From: Larix kaempferi
Lineage: Eukaryota > Streptophyta > Pinopsida > Pinales > Pinaceae
DNA: 64,000 nucleotides
Direction: 5' to 3'
Assembly: GCA_027924585.1 (NCBI GenBank)
Contig: BSBM01000821.1
Location: 11,487,501-11,551,500, forward strand
Below are positions 1 to 11,400 of this stretch, one piece after another. Numbering within the stretch: position 1 is the stretch's first letter; the number at the start of each line of letters is the position of its first letter. The position numbers and the translations under genes were made by a program. The notes beneath the pieces were generated by a model. It saw nothing but the letters and a program-made list of their open reading frames with translations. It was not told the DNA's origin and did no database searches.

Positions 1-1350
1 ATTGAAAAAGGCTCTTGTTTAATACTCGTACATGATTCAAAAGACATTGTAATGACACTCGCATTCAAATTTGATTCCAAAGACACCTTATGGATGGCTC
101 ACGTTGTGGCTTTTAGGTTTTGTTCATGGCACTTGAGGTTGAGAGGGTTAGCTAGGGATTAAAGCCCTTGTTTCAATTTACAAAACTTACTCATGGAATG
201 TATCCCACTGTTGTGACCACAACACCCCCCTAAGGAAAATCCAGGGGCCCCTTACAATTTTTTTTTAAAGTTGGAATTACGGGAGGGTTTTTTTTGTATT
301 ATTTCCTCATTCGGCCATGTTTGAGGCCTTATGGGCCGTATTTGGTGTGAAAAACACTCATATCCAAATGATTTAGGGCCCAGGACCCAAATCATTTCAT
401 CCCCATATCGTAGCTCCTGAGTTATGAAACGTTCATTTAGGTCTCAATCCTCTTCTTTCACCCTCTAAGCATGTTTACATTTCAAATCCCGTGTGGCGTT
501 GCACCAGGAGCGACCCTTGCAGGTATGACGTGGGATGCTACTACTCCCGCCTTAACCCCATGATCTCTTTGTTGGTTGTGGAGACTGATATTCCAGTTTC
601 ATAGATGATGTTGTTTCAGTCGTGTTTGTACCCCAGGTTTGGTTATGATCCTAGCACGTGCAATGGGGGGTCCCGGGGGGTAAACACAATCAATTATTGG
701 TGTAAACATTATACATGGGCGTGTGCGCGTGTTTGTAGCGTGTACACGTTGAAACACGCGTGCGCGCATATATTTGTGTACACGATAATAACACGTGCAC
801 GCACATTTTGTCCACATCAACTCACCAACCTGGATGATCGACATTGCCGAAGTAGGGGTGCGTATGCATGTTTGAATGCGCGTGAGCACCCTTGTTTCTT
901 TTCCGCTCGCGTGCCTCCATTGCGGCCTTTTTGGGTACCAGCTTCGTGCGGGTACCCTTAAGTATACAATATTTCTTTAAGATGTTCAAAACCACTTATT
1001 AATGAGAGAGCATACATTATTGTACACATGTATATAAGATTCTCATTTTTGTTATAGTTATGATTTCTAATGCGACTTGTGTATTCTTATTGTTGAATTT
1101 AATATATATTTTTATTAAATTTAATATTTCTTTATGGGAAGAGCATATATTATTGTATATATGTATATAAGATTTGTATTCAATATATATTGACATTAAA
1201 TTATTTATTATATATAGAAAATGACAATCACATATCTATCATTATGAATTCATACAAATATTTTTTACATTATATATAATTATTTATATTAAATTATAAT
1301 ACAATAAAAATTTGGTTAAAATATATAAAAAATAAATTAAATAACATTTA
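1..1350. other. intergenic, no gene seen
   Basis: No convincing coding region. Bases 600-960 are open on both strands but the translations are Cys/His/Arg-rich with no family resemblance, so I read them as chance frames in a GC-rich patch. Bases 718-810 form an alternating purine-pyrimidine tract rich in GTGTGCGCG, CACGCG and ACGTG motifs. From about 960 to 1350 the DNA is very AT-rich with many TATATA runs. Confidence 0.6.
718..810. repeat. GT/GC/CA alternating tract (Z-DNA-prone)
   Basis: A patchwork of alternating purine-pyrimidine words (GTGTGCGCGTG, GTGTACACG, CACGCGTGCGCGC, ACACGTGCACGCAC). It contains several short perfect palindromes such as CACGTG and GTGTACAC. It is degenerate, not a simple dinucleotide microsatellite. 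Such sequence can adopt left-handed DNA, and ACGTG cores are also bZIP/bHLH target words; either role here is inference. Confidence 0.5.
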
Positions 1351-1369
1351 AAAAAAACAAGAGCCACGT

Positions 1370-1396
1370 GGTGGCAATGTCTTTGACATTGCTACC
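1370..1396. repeat. short palindrome, family A, copy 1
   Basis: GGTGGCAATGTC and its near-complement GACATTGCTACC flank a 3-base loop. The left flank contains AAACAAGAGCCACG. Related palindromes lie at 4431-4456 and 26216-26241; at the last, the flank CGTGACTCTTGTTT is the reverse complement of this one, so the family occurs in both orientations. It may be the end of a transposon family (terminal hairpin), but I cannot identify which. Confidence 0.5.
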
Positions 1397-1414
1397 TGCT
1401 CTATTTGTAGAAAG

Positions 1415-1666
1415 CTATAGGAAGGATATATTTGCTTGGAGTTGTGAACGATTGATAGAAGTTAAGATGAATAAAAATAATGTATCTATAAACTTGATCA
1501 AATCATTAGTACTCAATTTTTTATGAAATGGAGGTTTGCCATCACCTCCACAATTCTCAATAGTACTCACCATTCCCCAAAAGAACGAAGATTGAACATG
1601 AAAGAATGGCAAGCCATTTGAATTAAAGTACCTCTTAACTGCCATCTCTGCGTCTTCCTTTGCCAT
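1415..1666 (-). pseudogene. hAT-type transposase fragment (DUF659-like)
   Basis: An 83-codon open frame on the minus strand. The pattern A-x-x-RYF-x-SNGLPF, then S-x-F-x-x-MV-x-x-I, then G-x-G-x-KPP-x-x-x-L matches the block that opens the DUF659 domain of plant hAT-like transposases (family signature: (R/K)-F-F-(Y)-x-x-x-IPFN ... M(V/I)-x-A-I ... G(P/Y)-x-x-KPPS(Y)-x-x-L). Only this start of the domain is present; no BED zinc finger upstream and no RNase H-like core or dimerisation region downstream were found. The last 30 residues (hydrophobic, after KLSTN) probably read into intron or unrelated DNA. It would act in the nucleus if whole. It is a broken fragment, possibly one surviving exon. 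Confidence 0.55.
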
Positions 1667-4216
1667 TGTTTTCCTTTATTGCTGAGCATTAAATCCTACG
1701 ATAGCCATAACAATCTACCACTATTAGCATAGATAGAAGCCTCTATGCAAACCAGGAAGGTGACTAAGGTATTATATCATAATACATTATTGCAATTTTC
1801 TAGGCAAAAGATTTGTTTTGAAAGGAAACATAAATATTTTTTAATTACCAACAAATACTCGCAAATATGCAACTAACGTAAATGCCAGAGCCCTTAAAAT
1901 AATGGGAATACGTTCCTCATCCTTCGATCACTCATCCTTCTATCCTGAAGCATTTTCACATAACCTTAGGCATTGTTTTAAAAATTGTAATATCCCATAT
2001 AATTAGGGATTTGTCACCTTGCCTACTGGTATCTAGGTGTTTAAATATTATTAGTTCAGTCCGCCTCAGTTCAAATGTCAATTCAGGGTCTGGCTATTGG
2101 TCATTCATTCTGCACTTGGTGGATGGGCAATGTTTAGGTCGTTATTGTGGTTCTTAAATATGTACATCAAACAAAAAAAATAGAAACCAAAATTGAAGAT
2201 GTTGATTATGATCCACCAAATCTAAAATAATGACATATTTGAAGCATTTCAAGATGTATCTTTTAAACACTAAAATAACTGGAGAACCTGGAAAGCAGAA
2301 GAAACAAGGGAGAACCTAGGAAACAATCCTGGAGTTGGTTTGGAAATAATAGGTAGAGGCTGTAGGTCCCAATCATTCTCCATATAAGGGATGATATACT
2401 TGACAACACAGGTATGTTTCACATGTCGCAATCGCAATCATCCATAGATGACCAGCTCTTCCATATCGAGCTAAAAAATGGCTGAAATTTCATAACAACT
2501 TCACAGAAAGAGGACTGACAACTCTATCGATGCTCCTGCTACATTGGGATGCTCTACAAGACACTTTAAATCACCGACGTTAAGAATTATACCATTATTC
2601 AAACACCTTTCCACCATTTGGTCCAATTTCTTTATCTTTGTTTTCGGAATAGAAAGCAAATTTCTTTGTTTCAATAGGAAGTATCTGAAACTACACTAGG
2701 GTTTCACCTTTTTGTATTCTGTGCAAAAAAATTTTCATTACAGCCTCGGGATCTTTCTCCCCCACAAGAATCGGATTCTTAACCTTTAGAAGGATTTCTA
2801 TGAGTCTTCTAATCTAAACCTTGTATTCCACAGGAAAAACTATAATTCATAATTCATAGGTCAAAATTGAGTTAGCAAGATGCTAATAATGAAATTGAAA
2901 AGTACACCATCACATTGGCTCATAGTGCATGATTGCAATGGATTAATTGAATAATAAAACATAAAATTTTATCCACCAATTAAAGGAAAACTGCATCAAC
3001 ATTTTCGATTTTATAGTGCATGACAATGTCGTAATGCCGAATGCTACATATCTAAGTCTGCTATTTCTCTCAACAAACAAATAACGAAACCTCAAAACCA
3101 ATTTCAAACCCTAAGTTGAACAAAGGTCAGTAGTGTGAAAAGATCTATTACACAAAAAAACCACCAATCTATACCCTACACCATACAATTCAATGAGGAG
3201 AAACGTCGCTCATAAAAGTAAACTAGGGTGTGGCCAAAGCTAAAGGCCTGCTATTGTTCGTTGCTGCAATTCTTTGACGCTATAAAACCTAGCTAACATA
3301 CTGGAAAGTCCTTAGACTCTCCCAACTCATTCATCTCTCTTTCATAGAAGCGACTCATGCACATCTATAACACACTTCTCCATAGGGAATGGAGGGTTCC
3401 CTTCGTACACTCAATGAAGAAAAGAAGCTCAAACAACCTAGACATGCACTGGAAAGAGAGGAACGCAACAATGTATTTTTTACAGAGTAGAAGAGTGGAT
3501 GGAGAAGTGAATAGAATCGACTGGCCAAAGAGAGAAGCCAGTACAGACCGTTGGTGAGTATGCATACCTTATCGATGAAAAAGAGGTAGCTGTTATTGCT
3601 CAGAAGAAGAACTTTGACTGGTGTGAGAATATAATTGGGCTTTGTTGTGAGGAATGCCAAGAGGGGAGTCGCAGTACTCGTGCTTTGTGAACCCCACATG
3701 GGATAATCAAGTTTTTTGTTGGGTTTATGGGCGGCATGGTGCTGTTGGAAACCCCCACCGGTTGTAGATAAAGGTGGAATCACCATTTTGAAAGTACTCA
3801 CCGTCACCGTCTGCTAATCTGTGTTTTGTTGTTGATGTGGAGAATAGGGTCATGTTAAAGCCAACAATTAAAACATTGTTGTGGTGCTAAAGAATCCCAC
3901 AAGTGCTCCTCCACAAGTGCAGCCATAGGTCGAGACTCTGATCTAGGATTATGGCCTTGGATGCCACTTTACAAGCCTATGTTGACTGGTATAGGGCTAC
4001 GTGTGGATGTAACTACTCGATAAACACCGTAGACACAATTGCTAAGCGCATTGTGTTAAAACCGGTTTGACCCGAAACCGATCGATCTTCCTGCCACGAG
4101 CTTCTATCAGGTCTGCTAAGGGCATATAGGTAGGTAGAGAGATTCAATGTTGGCTGTCACCAAGACTTGAATGGAAGAAATAAAGTGTTGGTTATGGGGT
4201 TTACCGAGATCCGTAG
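1667..4216. other. intergenic, no gene seen
   Basis: About 2.5 kb of moderately AT-rich DNA. Short open frames around 3355-3807 exist on both strands, but overlap each other and show no domain or family pattern. No long repeats were noticed inside it. Confidence 0.5.
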
Positions 4217-4429
4217 CAGGTCTTGCGTAAGCAGCGCCGTCAAGGCCCGGGCGCCAAATCCCGAGGCTTACATCATTAGAACGAACCAATAAGCATTCAA
4301 ATAATTGCTTATTTTTAAAATTCAATTAAATAGAAATTGTTTCACCTTGGAGTAAACATTATAAATTTAAAAATTTGAATAAATGACATTGAAATAATTG
4401 AGCTTTGCGAATCATATATGTCAAAGACA
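4217..4429. repeat. 213-bp dispersed repeat, copy 1
   Basis: This block recurs in the same orientation at 12486-12698 with only scattered substitutions. It begins with CAGGTCTTGCGTAAGCAGC, runs through a GC-rich core and an AT-rich second half, and ends with CATATATGTCAAAGACA. Flanks of the two copies are unrelated, so these are real element or fragment boundaries. In this copy the family A palindrome follows at once (4431-4456). No coding or tRNA-like structure was recognised. Confidence 0.8.
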
Positions 4430-4430
4430 A

Positions 4431-4456
4431 GGTGGCGATGTCCTCGACATTGTTAG
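4431..4456. repeat. short palindrome, family A, copy 2
   Basis: GGTGGCGATGTC paired with GACATTGTTAG across a 3-base loop: a diverged version of the palindrome at 1370-1396. It directly follows the 213-bp repeat, suggesting that the two belong to one larger element. Confidence 0.45.
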
Positions 4457-5476
4457 TGAAAACATTGGCATGTGCATTTGAAAAAATGAGATTGGAGTGA
4501 TAAATTGATATGAGATGTTGACTTGTGCAGTTCACTTGCATTTGTACATTGTAATATGGATATGAAAATATTGAAATCAATATTACGTAGCCATGGAGTG
4601 AATTTTTGCAACAACAAGAGTTGAAGTCAATAATATGTATTAAATTTTTTTATAAGTTTGAAAATACATATAATATTGATTTAGCTGGAACCATTACACA
4701 TAAAGGTATGAGATAATTGACATGAGCAATTTTTTTGTGAAAAAAGGTTGTGGAAGAATTTTTTTATTTTATTTTTAATGTCTTTGGATGTGTACAACAT
4801 TGGAAAAATGCATTGTATCATGATTGGAAATTGCAAGTTCTTCGCCACCATAGAAAACTAACAACAAATAGAACTAAAACAACCATTGAAAAAAAACATG
4901 GGACAAAAGAAAAGAAAGTATAATGGAAAAAGGCCAAAATACTTTTACCAACTTTTGGAACTTTTGGAGACCGAAGCATGACTATAAAATTGCAAGAGTG
5001 AAAAGGTTCTAATGAGGAAGAGTACTCACAGGTAATATGACTGGCTCAAAATTTAATTATGAAAAAAGACATAGTGTAATGGAAAGACGACTAAAAGATT
5101 GCAAAAGAATTGCTAACTTTTTGTCTTCATTGTACAAGAGCTAAAACATTTTATTTTTTTGTTGTAAAACAAAACCGAGGCTGGAACAAATCTATATTGC
5201 AAAAAAAAGAAAAAACTGAAAAAAAAATCTTGAAATCTTAGAGATGTTGTCAACCAACAAAAGAAATGGGGAAAAACATAGCTATAGATTGTGGAGAAAT
5301 GAAATCATATAAACACAGGTCAATTTCCCTTTTTTCTTTTTTCCTTTTTTATATTTGCATAGCAAGAACAAGCTTTTTTTATGAGATCTATATATATATA
5401 TTTACATTTTTTTTAGTAGTTATTTGTTTTGAAATATAATATAAGAAAGTAAAAATATGAGTTGTGTTTTAATATA

Positions 5477-5534
<58 letters not shown>

Positions 5535-7770
5535 TAAATTTTGACCAACTTTTGAGTTTAATTTACAAAAGAATGGAAAGCAATATCTAAAAACATCATG
5601 AAAATACGATCCCATCAAAATCAAGTTTCAAGCAATCTGTAATTTTGTAAGAACAATGAACAAATAGATGTTGACTATGTTAAAAGAGCAATATGTTTGC
5701 AATAGATTATTAACACATAAGTTATTAACTAATCATTTAAGATGGATTCAAGATGGACATCATATAAATTCTACGAAATAAAGAGGCAAGTGCCTAAATG
5801 GAAGTCCTTGTACATATAAAAAGTGGGTAACCACCCTTGACAATGTTCAAGAAAAAGGTGAATGTTGCTAGTGAAGATGTCCACTGCACATCGTAAATTG
5901 TTTTAGACCTACAACAAACTGCGCAAACAGCAAGGAAGACATAATGTCTTTGGGAAAATCACAAAATTTAAAGACGTAGAACTGTTGCAGCAACAACTCA
6001 GGTAGTCTGCATCCAAGTCTGTTGCAAATTTCATAACACAAATTTCTGGATCATTAACAAGTTCGAGGATATCCTGGAACAATTTCCTTGCTGGTTTTTT
6101 CCCCGCACATGAAGTTTAGCTTACTGTGAGAGGAAGATGACAAAAAAGTAGGTGTAATTATTATGAACAGAAAATAAAGCACTTGTTAACACAAAACAAA
6201 TTTGTTTATGGAAGTGCTACATGATTTTATTTCTTTTATATGCAATTACTATTGGAATGGATGGCTTGATTGAATAAAAAGCTATGACTATGAAACATTT
6301 GCTAGATGTATTTCGCCAGGGAACAATTTGTCTATGACCATGGAGGCAGGCTAAGAAAATGTTTTTGAAGGATATTTGTCACGTCTTTCTATAGATAGCC
6401 ATGCCAAAGTAGAATGCAAAGTTCTATGCATGCAACTCTTCTAGTTTTTCAAACAGGAAGAATAGGTTCTTTTTTGTTTTGTTTTTTTAAATGCCAAAAC
6501 ATGATAAATAGCAAGAAGCTAGCGAAACAACTCAGACCAATTCAAAAAAAAAAAATGTGTAAAAAGGAAAAACAAATTTACATTTTTTTTCCCATTACTG
6601 CAAAAGAATGTATAATTAAGATGACAATTAATAACATAAATTGTTTGGAAGCATATATTTGTTTTTTTTTTAAACAATGGCAAATAATGGAAGATGGCGC
6701 CCTTTCAGAAAACAGGTCACTAGCTGTCTAGCAAATGAACTGTTGGAAAACCTTTCTCCTAGACAGAGCAGCAATATCTCTGTCCAAAGCATGTTTGAAG
6801 AATTGAATCCAACATACAAGGAGGTTCTCATATAGCATGGATTCTTCTAATCCTAGAAGCGAACGGGAAGTTGAACTAGATAGAAGCTTTGGCAGTTGTA
6901 AAACTTGTAATTGACAAAACCTGGATTTAAAAAATATAGGACGGATCATAAGAAGTCAAATCTAAAGCAAATGGAAAAAAAATTCCATCGAAATTTCCAG
7001 GGTCAATCTTATTGCAACATGCAATAACACTGATCTCATACCAAAAAAAAGAAAAAATGAAGAAGGAAGATACCTGTTTGTTGTAGGTTAGAAAAAACAA
7101 AAACAAAAAAATTTTCCTTTCTTGTTTAACTATTTGAACACAGTTTTTGTGAGGACATGGAAAAGCAAGCATTTATTATAGTGACTCCTTATCTATGAAG
7201 ATAATCAAATGCAAAAAAAAATTACAAACAAAATTCAAGGAAATGAAAAATTGCAAACTCAAATGGATATTAACATGTCACTCTGTTATAACGTCTTGTC
7301 TTTAAGAGTATGCATGGGTTACAAAAATTGAATGAATGATCTCATTAACCTGATGATTTAGATTAGCACAATGTAATCTGTCCATGGGGGCTTCACTCAA
7401 TAAACAATTATCATAGCACGTTCGTTCATGGCATATGAAACAGTACCCCTAATTTCACTAAATATTGGAAAATACCTTCCAAAATTATTTTTTTAACCCC
7501 CTCCCAATATGCCTTCCCAATTTAAAAAAACCCCTATTTTCACTAGATATTGTATGTATCAATTTTTTCATTAACATTTTTTATACCCCTTTATATTTCT
7601 ACCTAGTATATTGATATGATACCCCTCTTATGACCCCACATGCATTCTACAATGAACCTTGCTTCTTTCGATGTATATCGTGGATGCACATTACTTCACC
7701 CACAATGCAATTACTCAACCACATATCATTATGATTTGGAACATCTAATGGTCTAATGAAGAGATAGGTG
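4457..7770. other. AT-rich intergenic DNA, no gene seen
   Basis: Long A and T runs and no supported ORF. Open frames near 6414-6731 and 6927-7172 are Lys- or Phe-rich products of homopolymer runs. The only clear structure is the TC/TA microsatellite at 5477-5531. Confidence 0.55.
5477..5531. repeat. compound (TC)n(TA)n microsatellite
   Basis: About 13 TC units run directly into about 14 TA units with no interruption. This is a likely length-variable locus. Confidence 0.95.
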
Positions 7771-7860
7771 ATCACTTCTTATATGCCACTAGAGCCAATG
7801 CACATAGTACAACATTTAGATTGCATGTTGCAGTTCCCCAATCGTTGACTAAGCATGTTG

Positions 7861-8030
7861 TGGGCTAGGTATCCAAGACCCCAGGGCCTATAACAAGCTC
7901 TAGGAGGCTGAATAAACCTTCCAAGGCCTGTAATAGGCACAAGTGGTTGGGTATTCAAGACCCCGAGGCCTATCAAGGGCCTATAACAGGCCCTGGAGGC
8001 TGAGAGCCTCCCAAGGCTATTGGTAACAAC
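7861..8030. repeat. diverged ~85-bp tandem pair
   Basis: Two imperfect copies share the order: AAGACCCC, then GGCCTATAACA, then a GGAGGCTGA word, then CC(T)CCAAGG. The region is locally GC-rich against an AT-rich background. No coding function is apparent. Confidence 0.5.
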
Positions 8031-10538
8031 TGGCTGAGTGTTATTGGTAATAGTTGGTTTTCAATGACCACTGTCTCTCGACTATGATCGACTAGAAACC
8101 CAATTCACCACGAAACCCCTAGCCTCAAGCATGCCTCAAGATGCGATTTCCCTGCGTACTGGTAATCCCAAGCCTTGCCTCAACCCAATTTCTCATCCGG
8201 TCGTGATCCCGCCATCTCCATTTGGTGGATATTTGTCAGCCCGCCCATATAAAAAATATCCCAAAGTATTTTTGTATTGCTACATTAAATCAAAAAACCC
8301 TTTGCCTCTTAATGTATAAGCAATATAATTTTTAGGTTTTCATGAATATTTAATACCGCAATATGAATGAACATGATATTATATTGCCTTCTAGTGAAGC
8401 CCCCATGAATCTGTCCCAAAAGGAATTCAACAAAGGCCTCCCCTTCAACAATCAAATGCCAAAGTTTCACAGTCCCTAGAGAATCCAATGCTCTCTACAA
8501 ACCATGAACCATTGCAACAAAGAAGCACTGGTATTGTCCAAGCACAACAGTAAAAGGGGAAAAAAGCAAAAAAAAAAGGAAGAAAAAATTGCTCTATGTC
8601 TAGGACGGGCCTCTGCCTTTTACATGGGAAAATTGTTATGGTTCAACCATCGCTTTTCCAACTAAACGATTCAACGACATTTTGTCATGGACGATCAAAG
8701 TGCAAATATTTACAACATTGGCATATACGGTTTGTTTGCATATTAAATATGCATACATTTTACACCAGTTTGTTGGAAATTCTTATCTTTTTAAATATGC
8801 AGACATGTACCAATTTGTTGTGAATTCTTATCTTTTTAAATATGCTTAGGCTACAGTAGTTGAGTAGAGAATTTCATTCTCCAGAAGATATGGATACCCA
8901 TAAAGGAGTGTGGGCGAAAGCAAAAAGATGAAAGATCTCATTTGCACTGGTTCAAGGGCCGATCAATGCCAAATAAAACACCAAAGGGCAACAAAAAACA
9001 ACACAAAAAAAATAAAATCCCTAGGTTTATAACAAGAACCAATGTCCACTACAACCATCAACTGAAACTTGAAGCAACAATAAGAAACGGAGAAGATTCA
9101 AGATATGAAATCAAGAAATCGTGTTTTGACAAAGAAAACAATAAATATGTTTGCTTTCTGCTCTAGCTATCATGTGAGACTCTTTGCTAGCATATAAGCA
9201 TACACTAGCTTTACTATAATGTCCACCCTACCCCCCAAGCTAATCAGATCCAATAAAATAAATTTAGAAAGAGAACTCAAGCAAAGCAAAAAGGATATAA
9301 CTCCACAGCATAAAATCCAAATTGCCATTAAGATGTCCAAGCAGTTGCAATTTCCTATTTGTAAAAACATGTACGAACATGTACGAGTTCATACAACCAT
9401 AAAAAAAAACCAAATTTGCAAGATCAACCGTCTATTTAATCCAATGTTTAACATAACATATATGGAAAAGCCAATCATTCCAGTGTGCAAGAAACAATGA
9501 TTCCAATGTCTAGCATATATGGGAAAGCAAGTCAATTCTTGAAAATATGCAGTTATTACATGAATTCAAAGCTATGTGAGTGATAGCTTGCATTAAGAAA
9601 AAACAGTTTTATTTATTTATTATTCCATTATCTTCTACAAGTTGAAGCATGAATTGCCTGGCTTAGACCTGCACACTCAACAAAGACACATAAATTTCAA
9701 GGGGGTTGTCACTTTTTCCTGGCCACTTGCCATAGTTGAGGATGAAGCAACAGAAAATTGAGTACTTGTGATCCTTGGTAGGATGCCTCAATATTGATAA
9801 ACAAATATAAAGTATTGCATGCCAAGCAAGAGCTGATACAATTAGGCTTTCTTTTCTCCCAGTGTTATCCTCTTGTCCTTGAAACTTACATAGTCATCAG
9901 GTATGTTTTTCAAACTAAGCATGCTTTTGGGCACCTGATAAATGATGTTGGGGCTTACTTGGTTAGTTGAATGTATTTAGGGGAAAACTATCGTTTAAAC
10001 TTCGTTGCAGCATTAGAGCATTGCAAAATCAGGCACAGTAGAACATCTGCATCATTTACCCATGTGAAATTAAACCAAGTGTTGAACATGGAAAATATTT
10101 AGAGAAAAATCCAGTCATCTTGTAGTATGCGACTGTCTAGAGATGTCTTTGGATGGACTAGAGTCTAGTTGTTGATGGATGCCGAAAATATGCCTCTAAA
10201 GTATCCTTTGCAAATACTGTCGAAAGGACAGTCTTGGAGATTCAAGTTCACTATGAAAAACAGATGACAATGGATACATTCAGCAACGTTGTGGGGTTGA
10301 ACGAAACTGATGAATGCACAATTGTCGATAAAAATAGAAGGAATAAATGATATCCCGTGAATGAAATTCCCAAAACGAGAATTGATAATAAGAAGTTGTA
10401 TATGGTAAATCTTAAACTATTGAAATCAGATACGAATCCAGTTACTATCATGGATCAAATACTGTCAACATAATCACTTACATGTCATTTGCATAGATTG
10501 CAACCAATAAGATGCCAATGGATTTTTAAGGTTTAAAT
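8031..10538. other. intergenic, no gene seen
   Basis: Nothing recognisable. There is a small two-copy duplication around 8720-8835 sharing TTCTTATCTTTTTAAATATGC. Open frames at 8596, 8942 and 9219 are short and low-complexity. Confidence 0.5.
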
Positions 10539-11400
10539 CTAAAAATCCATACTTAGCAGCTCTTCTAGCTCAGAGCACCCAACAACATGCAGCAATCGAA
10601 GGGCTTTGTACAATGTGCCAACCCCTGTATCCTCTTCAGCTTCACACATTACCTCCAAATATACCAATGTTTTCATACTAATTAGCAGCTCCTCTAACTC
10701 AGAGCACCCATCAACATACAACCACCACAGCTTTCTACAATGCGCAAACCCCTTTATCATCTTCAACTTCACATAATCGATCGTCATCAACTCCCGCAAC
10801 AACACTAGCAGCTGGAAAGATGCTTGCAAAATGTACAAAATAAATATGACGCATTGTAGTGCCATATTAACATCGATTAAACCTACCAAGATAAAACAAC
10901 AAATTTTCAATCACATATGATTTGCTTTCCGTTTCCCATAATTTGATTAATTCGCTCCTGGAAACGTGTATATACCTTAAATTCTTCACTGGATTCCATG
11001 AAGGCAGGGAAGAGCATGGACAATTGCGATAATTAGAGCAAGAGATCCATAATATATACCTTAAATTCTTCACCGGATTCCATGAAGGCAGGGAAGAGCA
11101 TGGACAATTGCGATAATTAGTGCAAGAGAGCCATAATATATACCTTAAATTCTTCACCGGATTCCATGAAGGCAGGGAAGAGCATGGACAATTGCGATAA
11201 TTAGTGCAAGTGAGCCATAAGATATGGTAACTCCATATCTGGTAACTCTCCCCTCCTCAAAATGCGTTCCACGACAACCCTTTCAAGATCAAGAATCTGC
11301 AACGATTTGGTAACTCTAGCCTGCAATACGATAGAGTTAATACAACATCCACCGTCAATAAACTAGAACTTTTACCATTAGTACTTCCAACTTCTTGATA
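10539..11400 (-). pseudogene. NLR-type leucine-rich-repeat gene remnant
   Basis: Minus-strand frames carry a clear LRR pattern of the plant TIR-NB-LRR kind. About 10545-10810 encodes two repeats with the hallmark CSELEEL motif, each preceded by L-x-x-L-x-V-x-G and linked by KLKMIKGF and TLVYLEV blocks. Upstream (10867-11300) are repeats containing VKNLRYI and, in another frame, SLQILDLERV. In intact genes this region senses effectors or self-inhibits an immune receptor in the cytoplasm or nucleus. Here frames change between blocks and stops interrupt them. No NB-ARC motifs (P-loop, GLPL, MHD) or TIR domain are visible upstream, so it is a 3'-part relic rather than a working receptor. An 84-bp unit is repeated three times inside it (separate entry). 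Confidence 0.6.
10974..11225 (-). repeat. 84-bp x3 tandem repeat inside the LRR remnant
   Basis: Three adjacent units (10974-11057, 11058-11141, 11142-11225), each exactly 84 bp (28 codons) and differing by only a few bases. On the minus strand each reads through without a stop in one frame, giving a Cys-rich segment followed by NPVKNLR. The exact multiple of three keeps the frame, as expected for LRR-array growth by unequal exchange, although the surrounding gene is already broken. Confidence 0.9.

Noticed and set aside
605-961. 118-codon plus-strand open frame and overlapping 96-codon minus-strand frame
   Set aside because: Both arise from a GC-rich, repeat-like tract; residues are Cys/His/Arg-rich without any domain pattern.
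1370-1396. Helitron 3' end
   Set aside because: A hairpin is present but no CTRR with the usual spacing follows it, and no 5' TC end was found.
3355-3807. 150-codon minus-strand open frame
   Set aside because: Overlaps open frames on both strands; Leu/Ser/Phe-rich translation with no family resemblance, no start or splice context.
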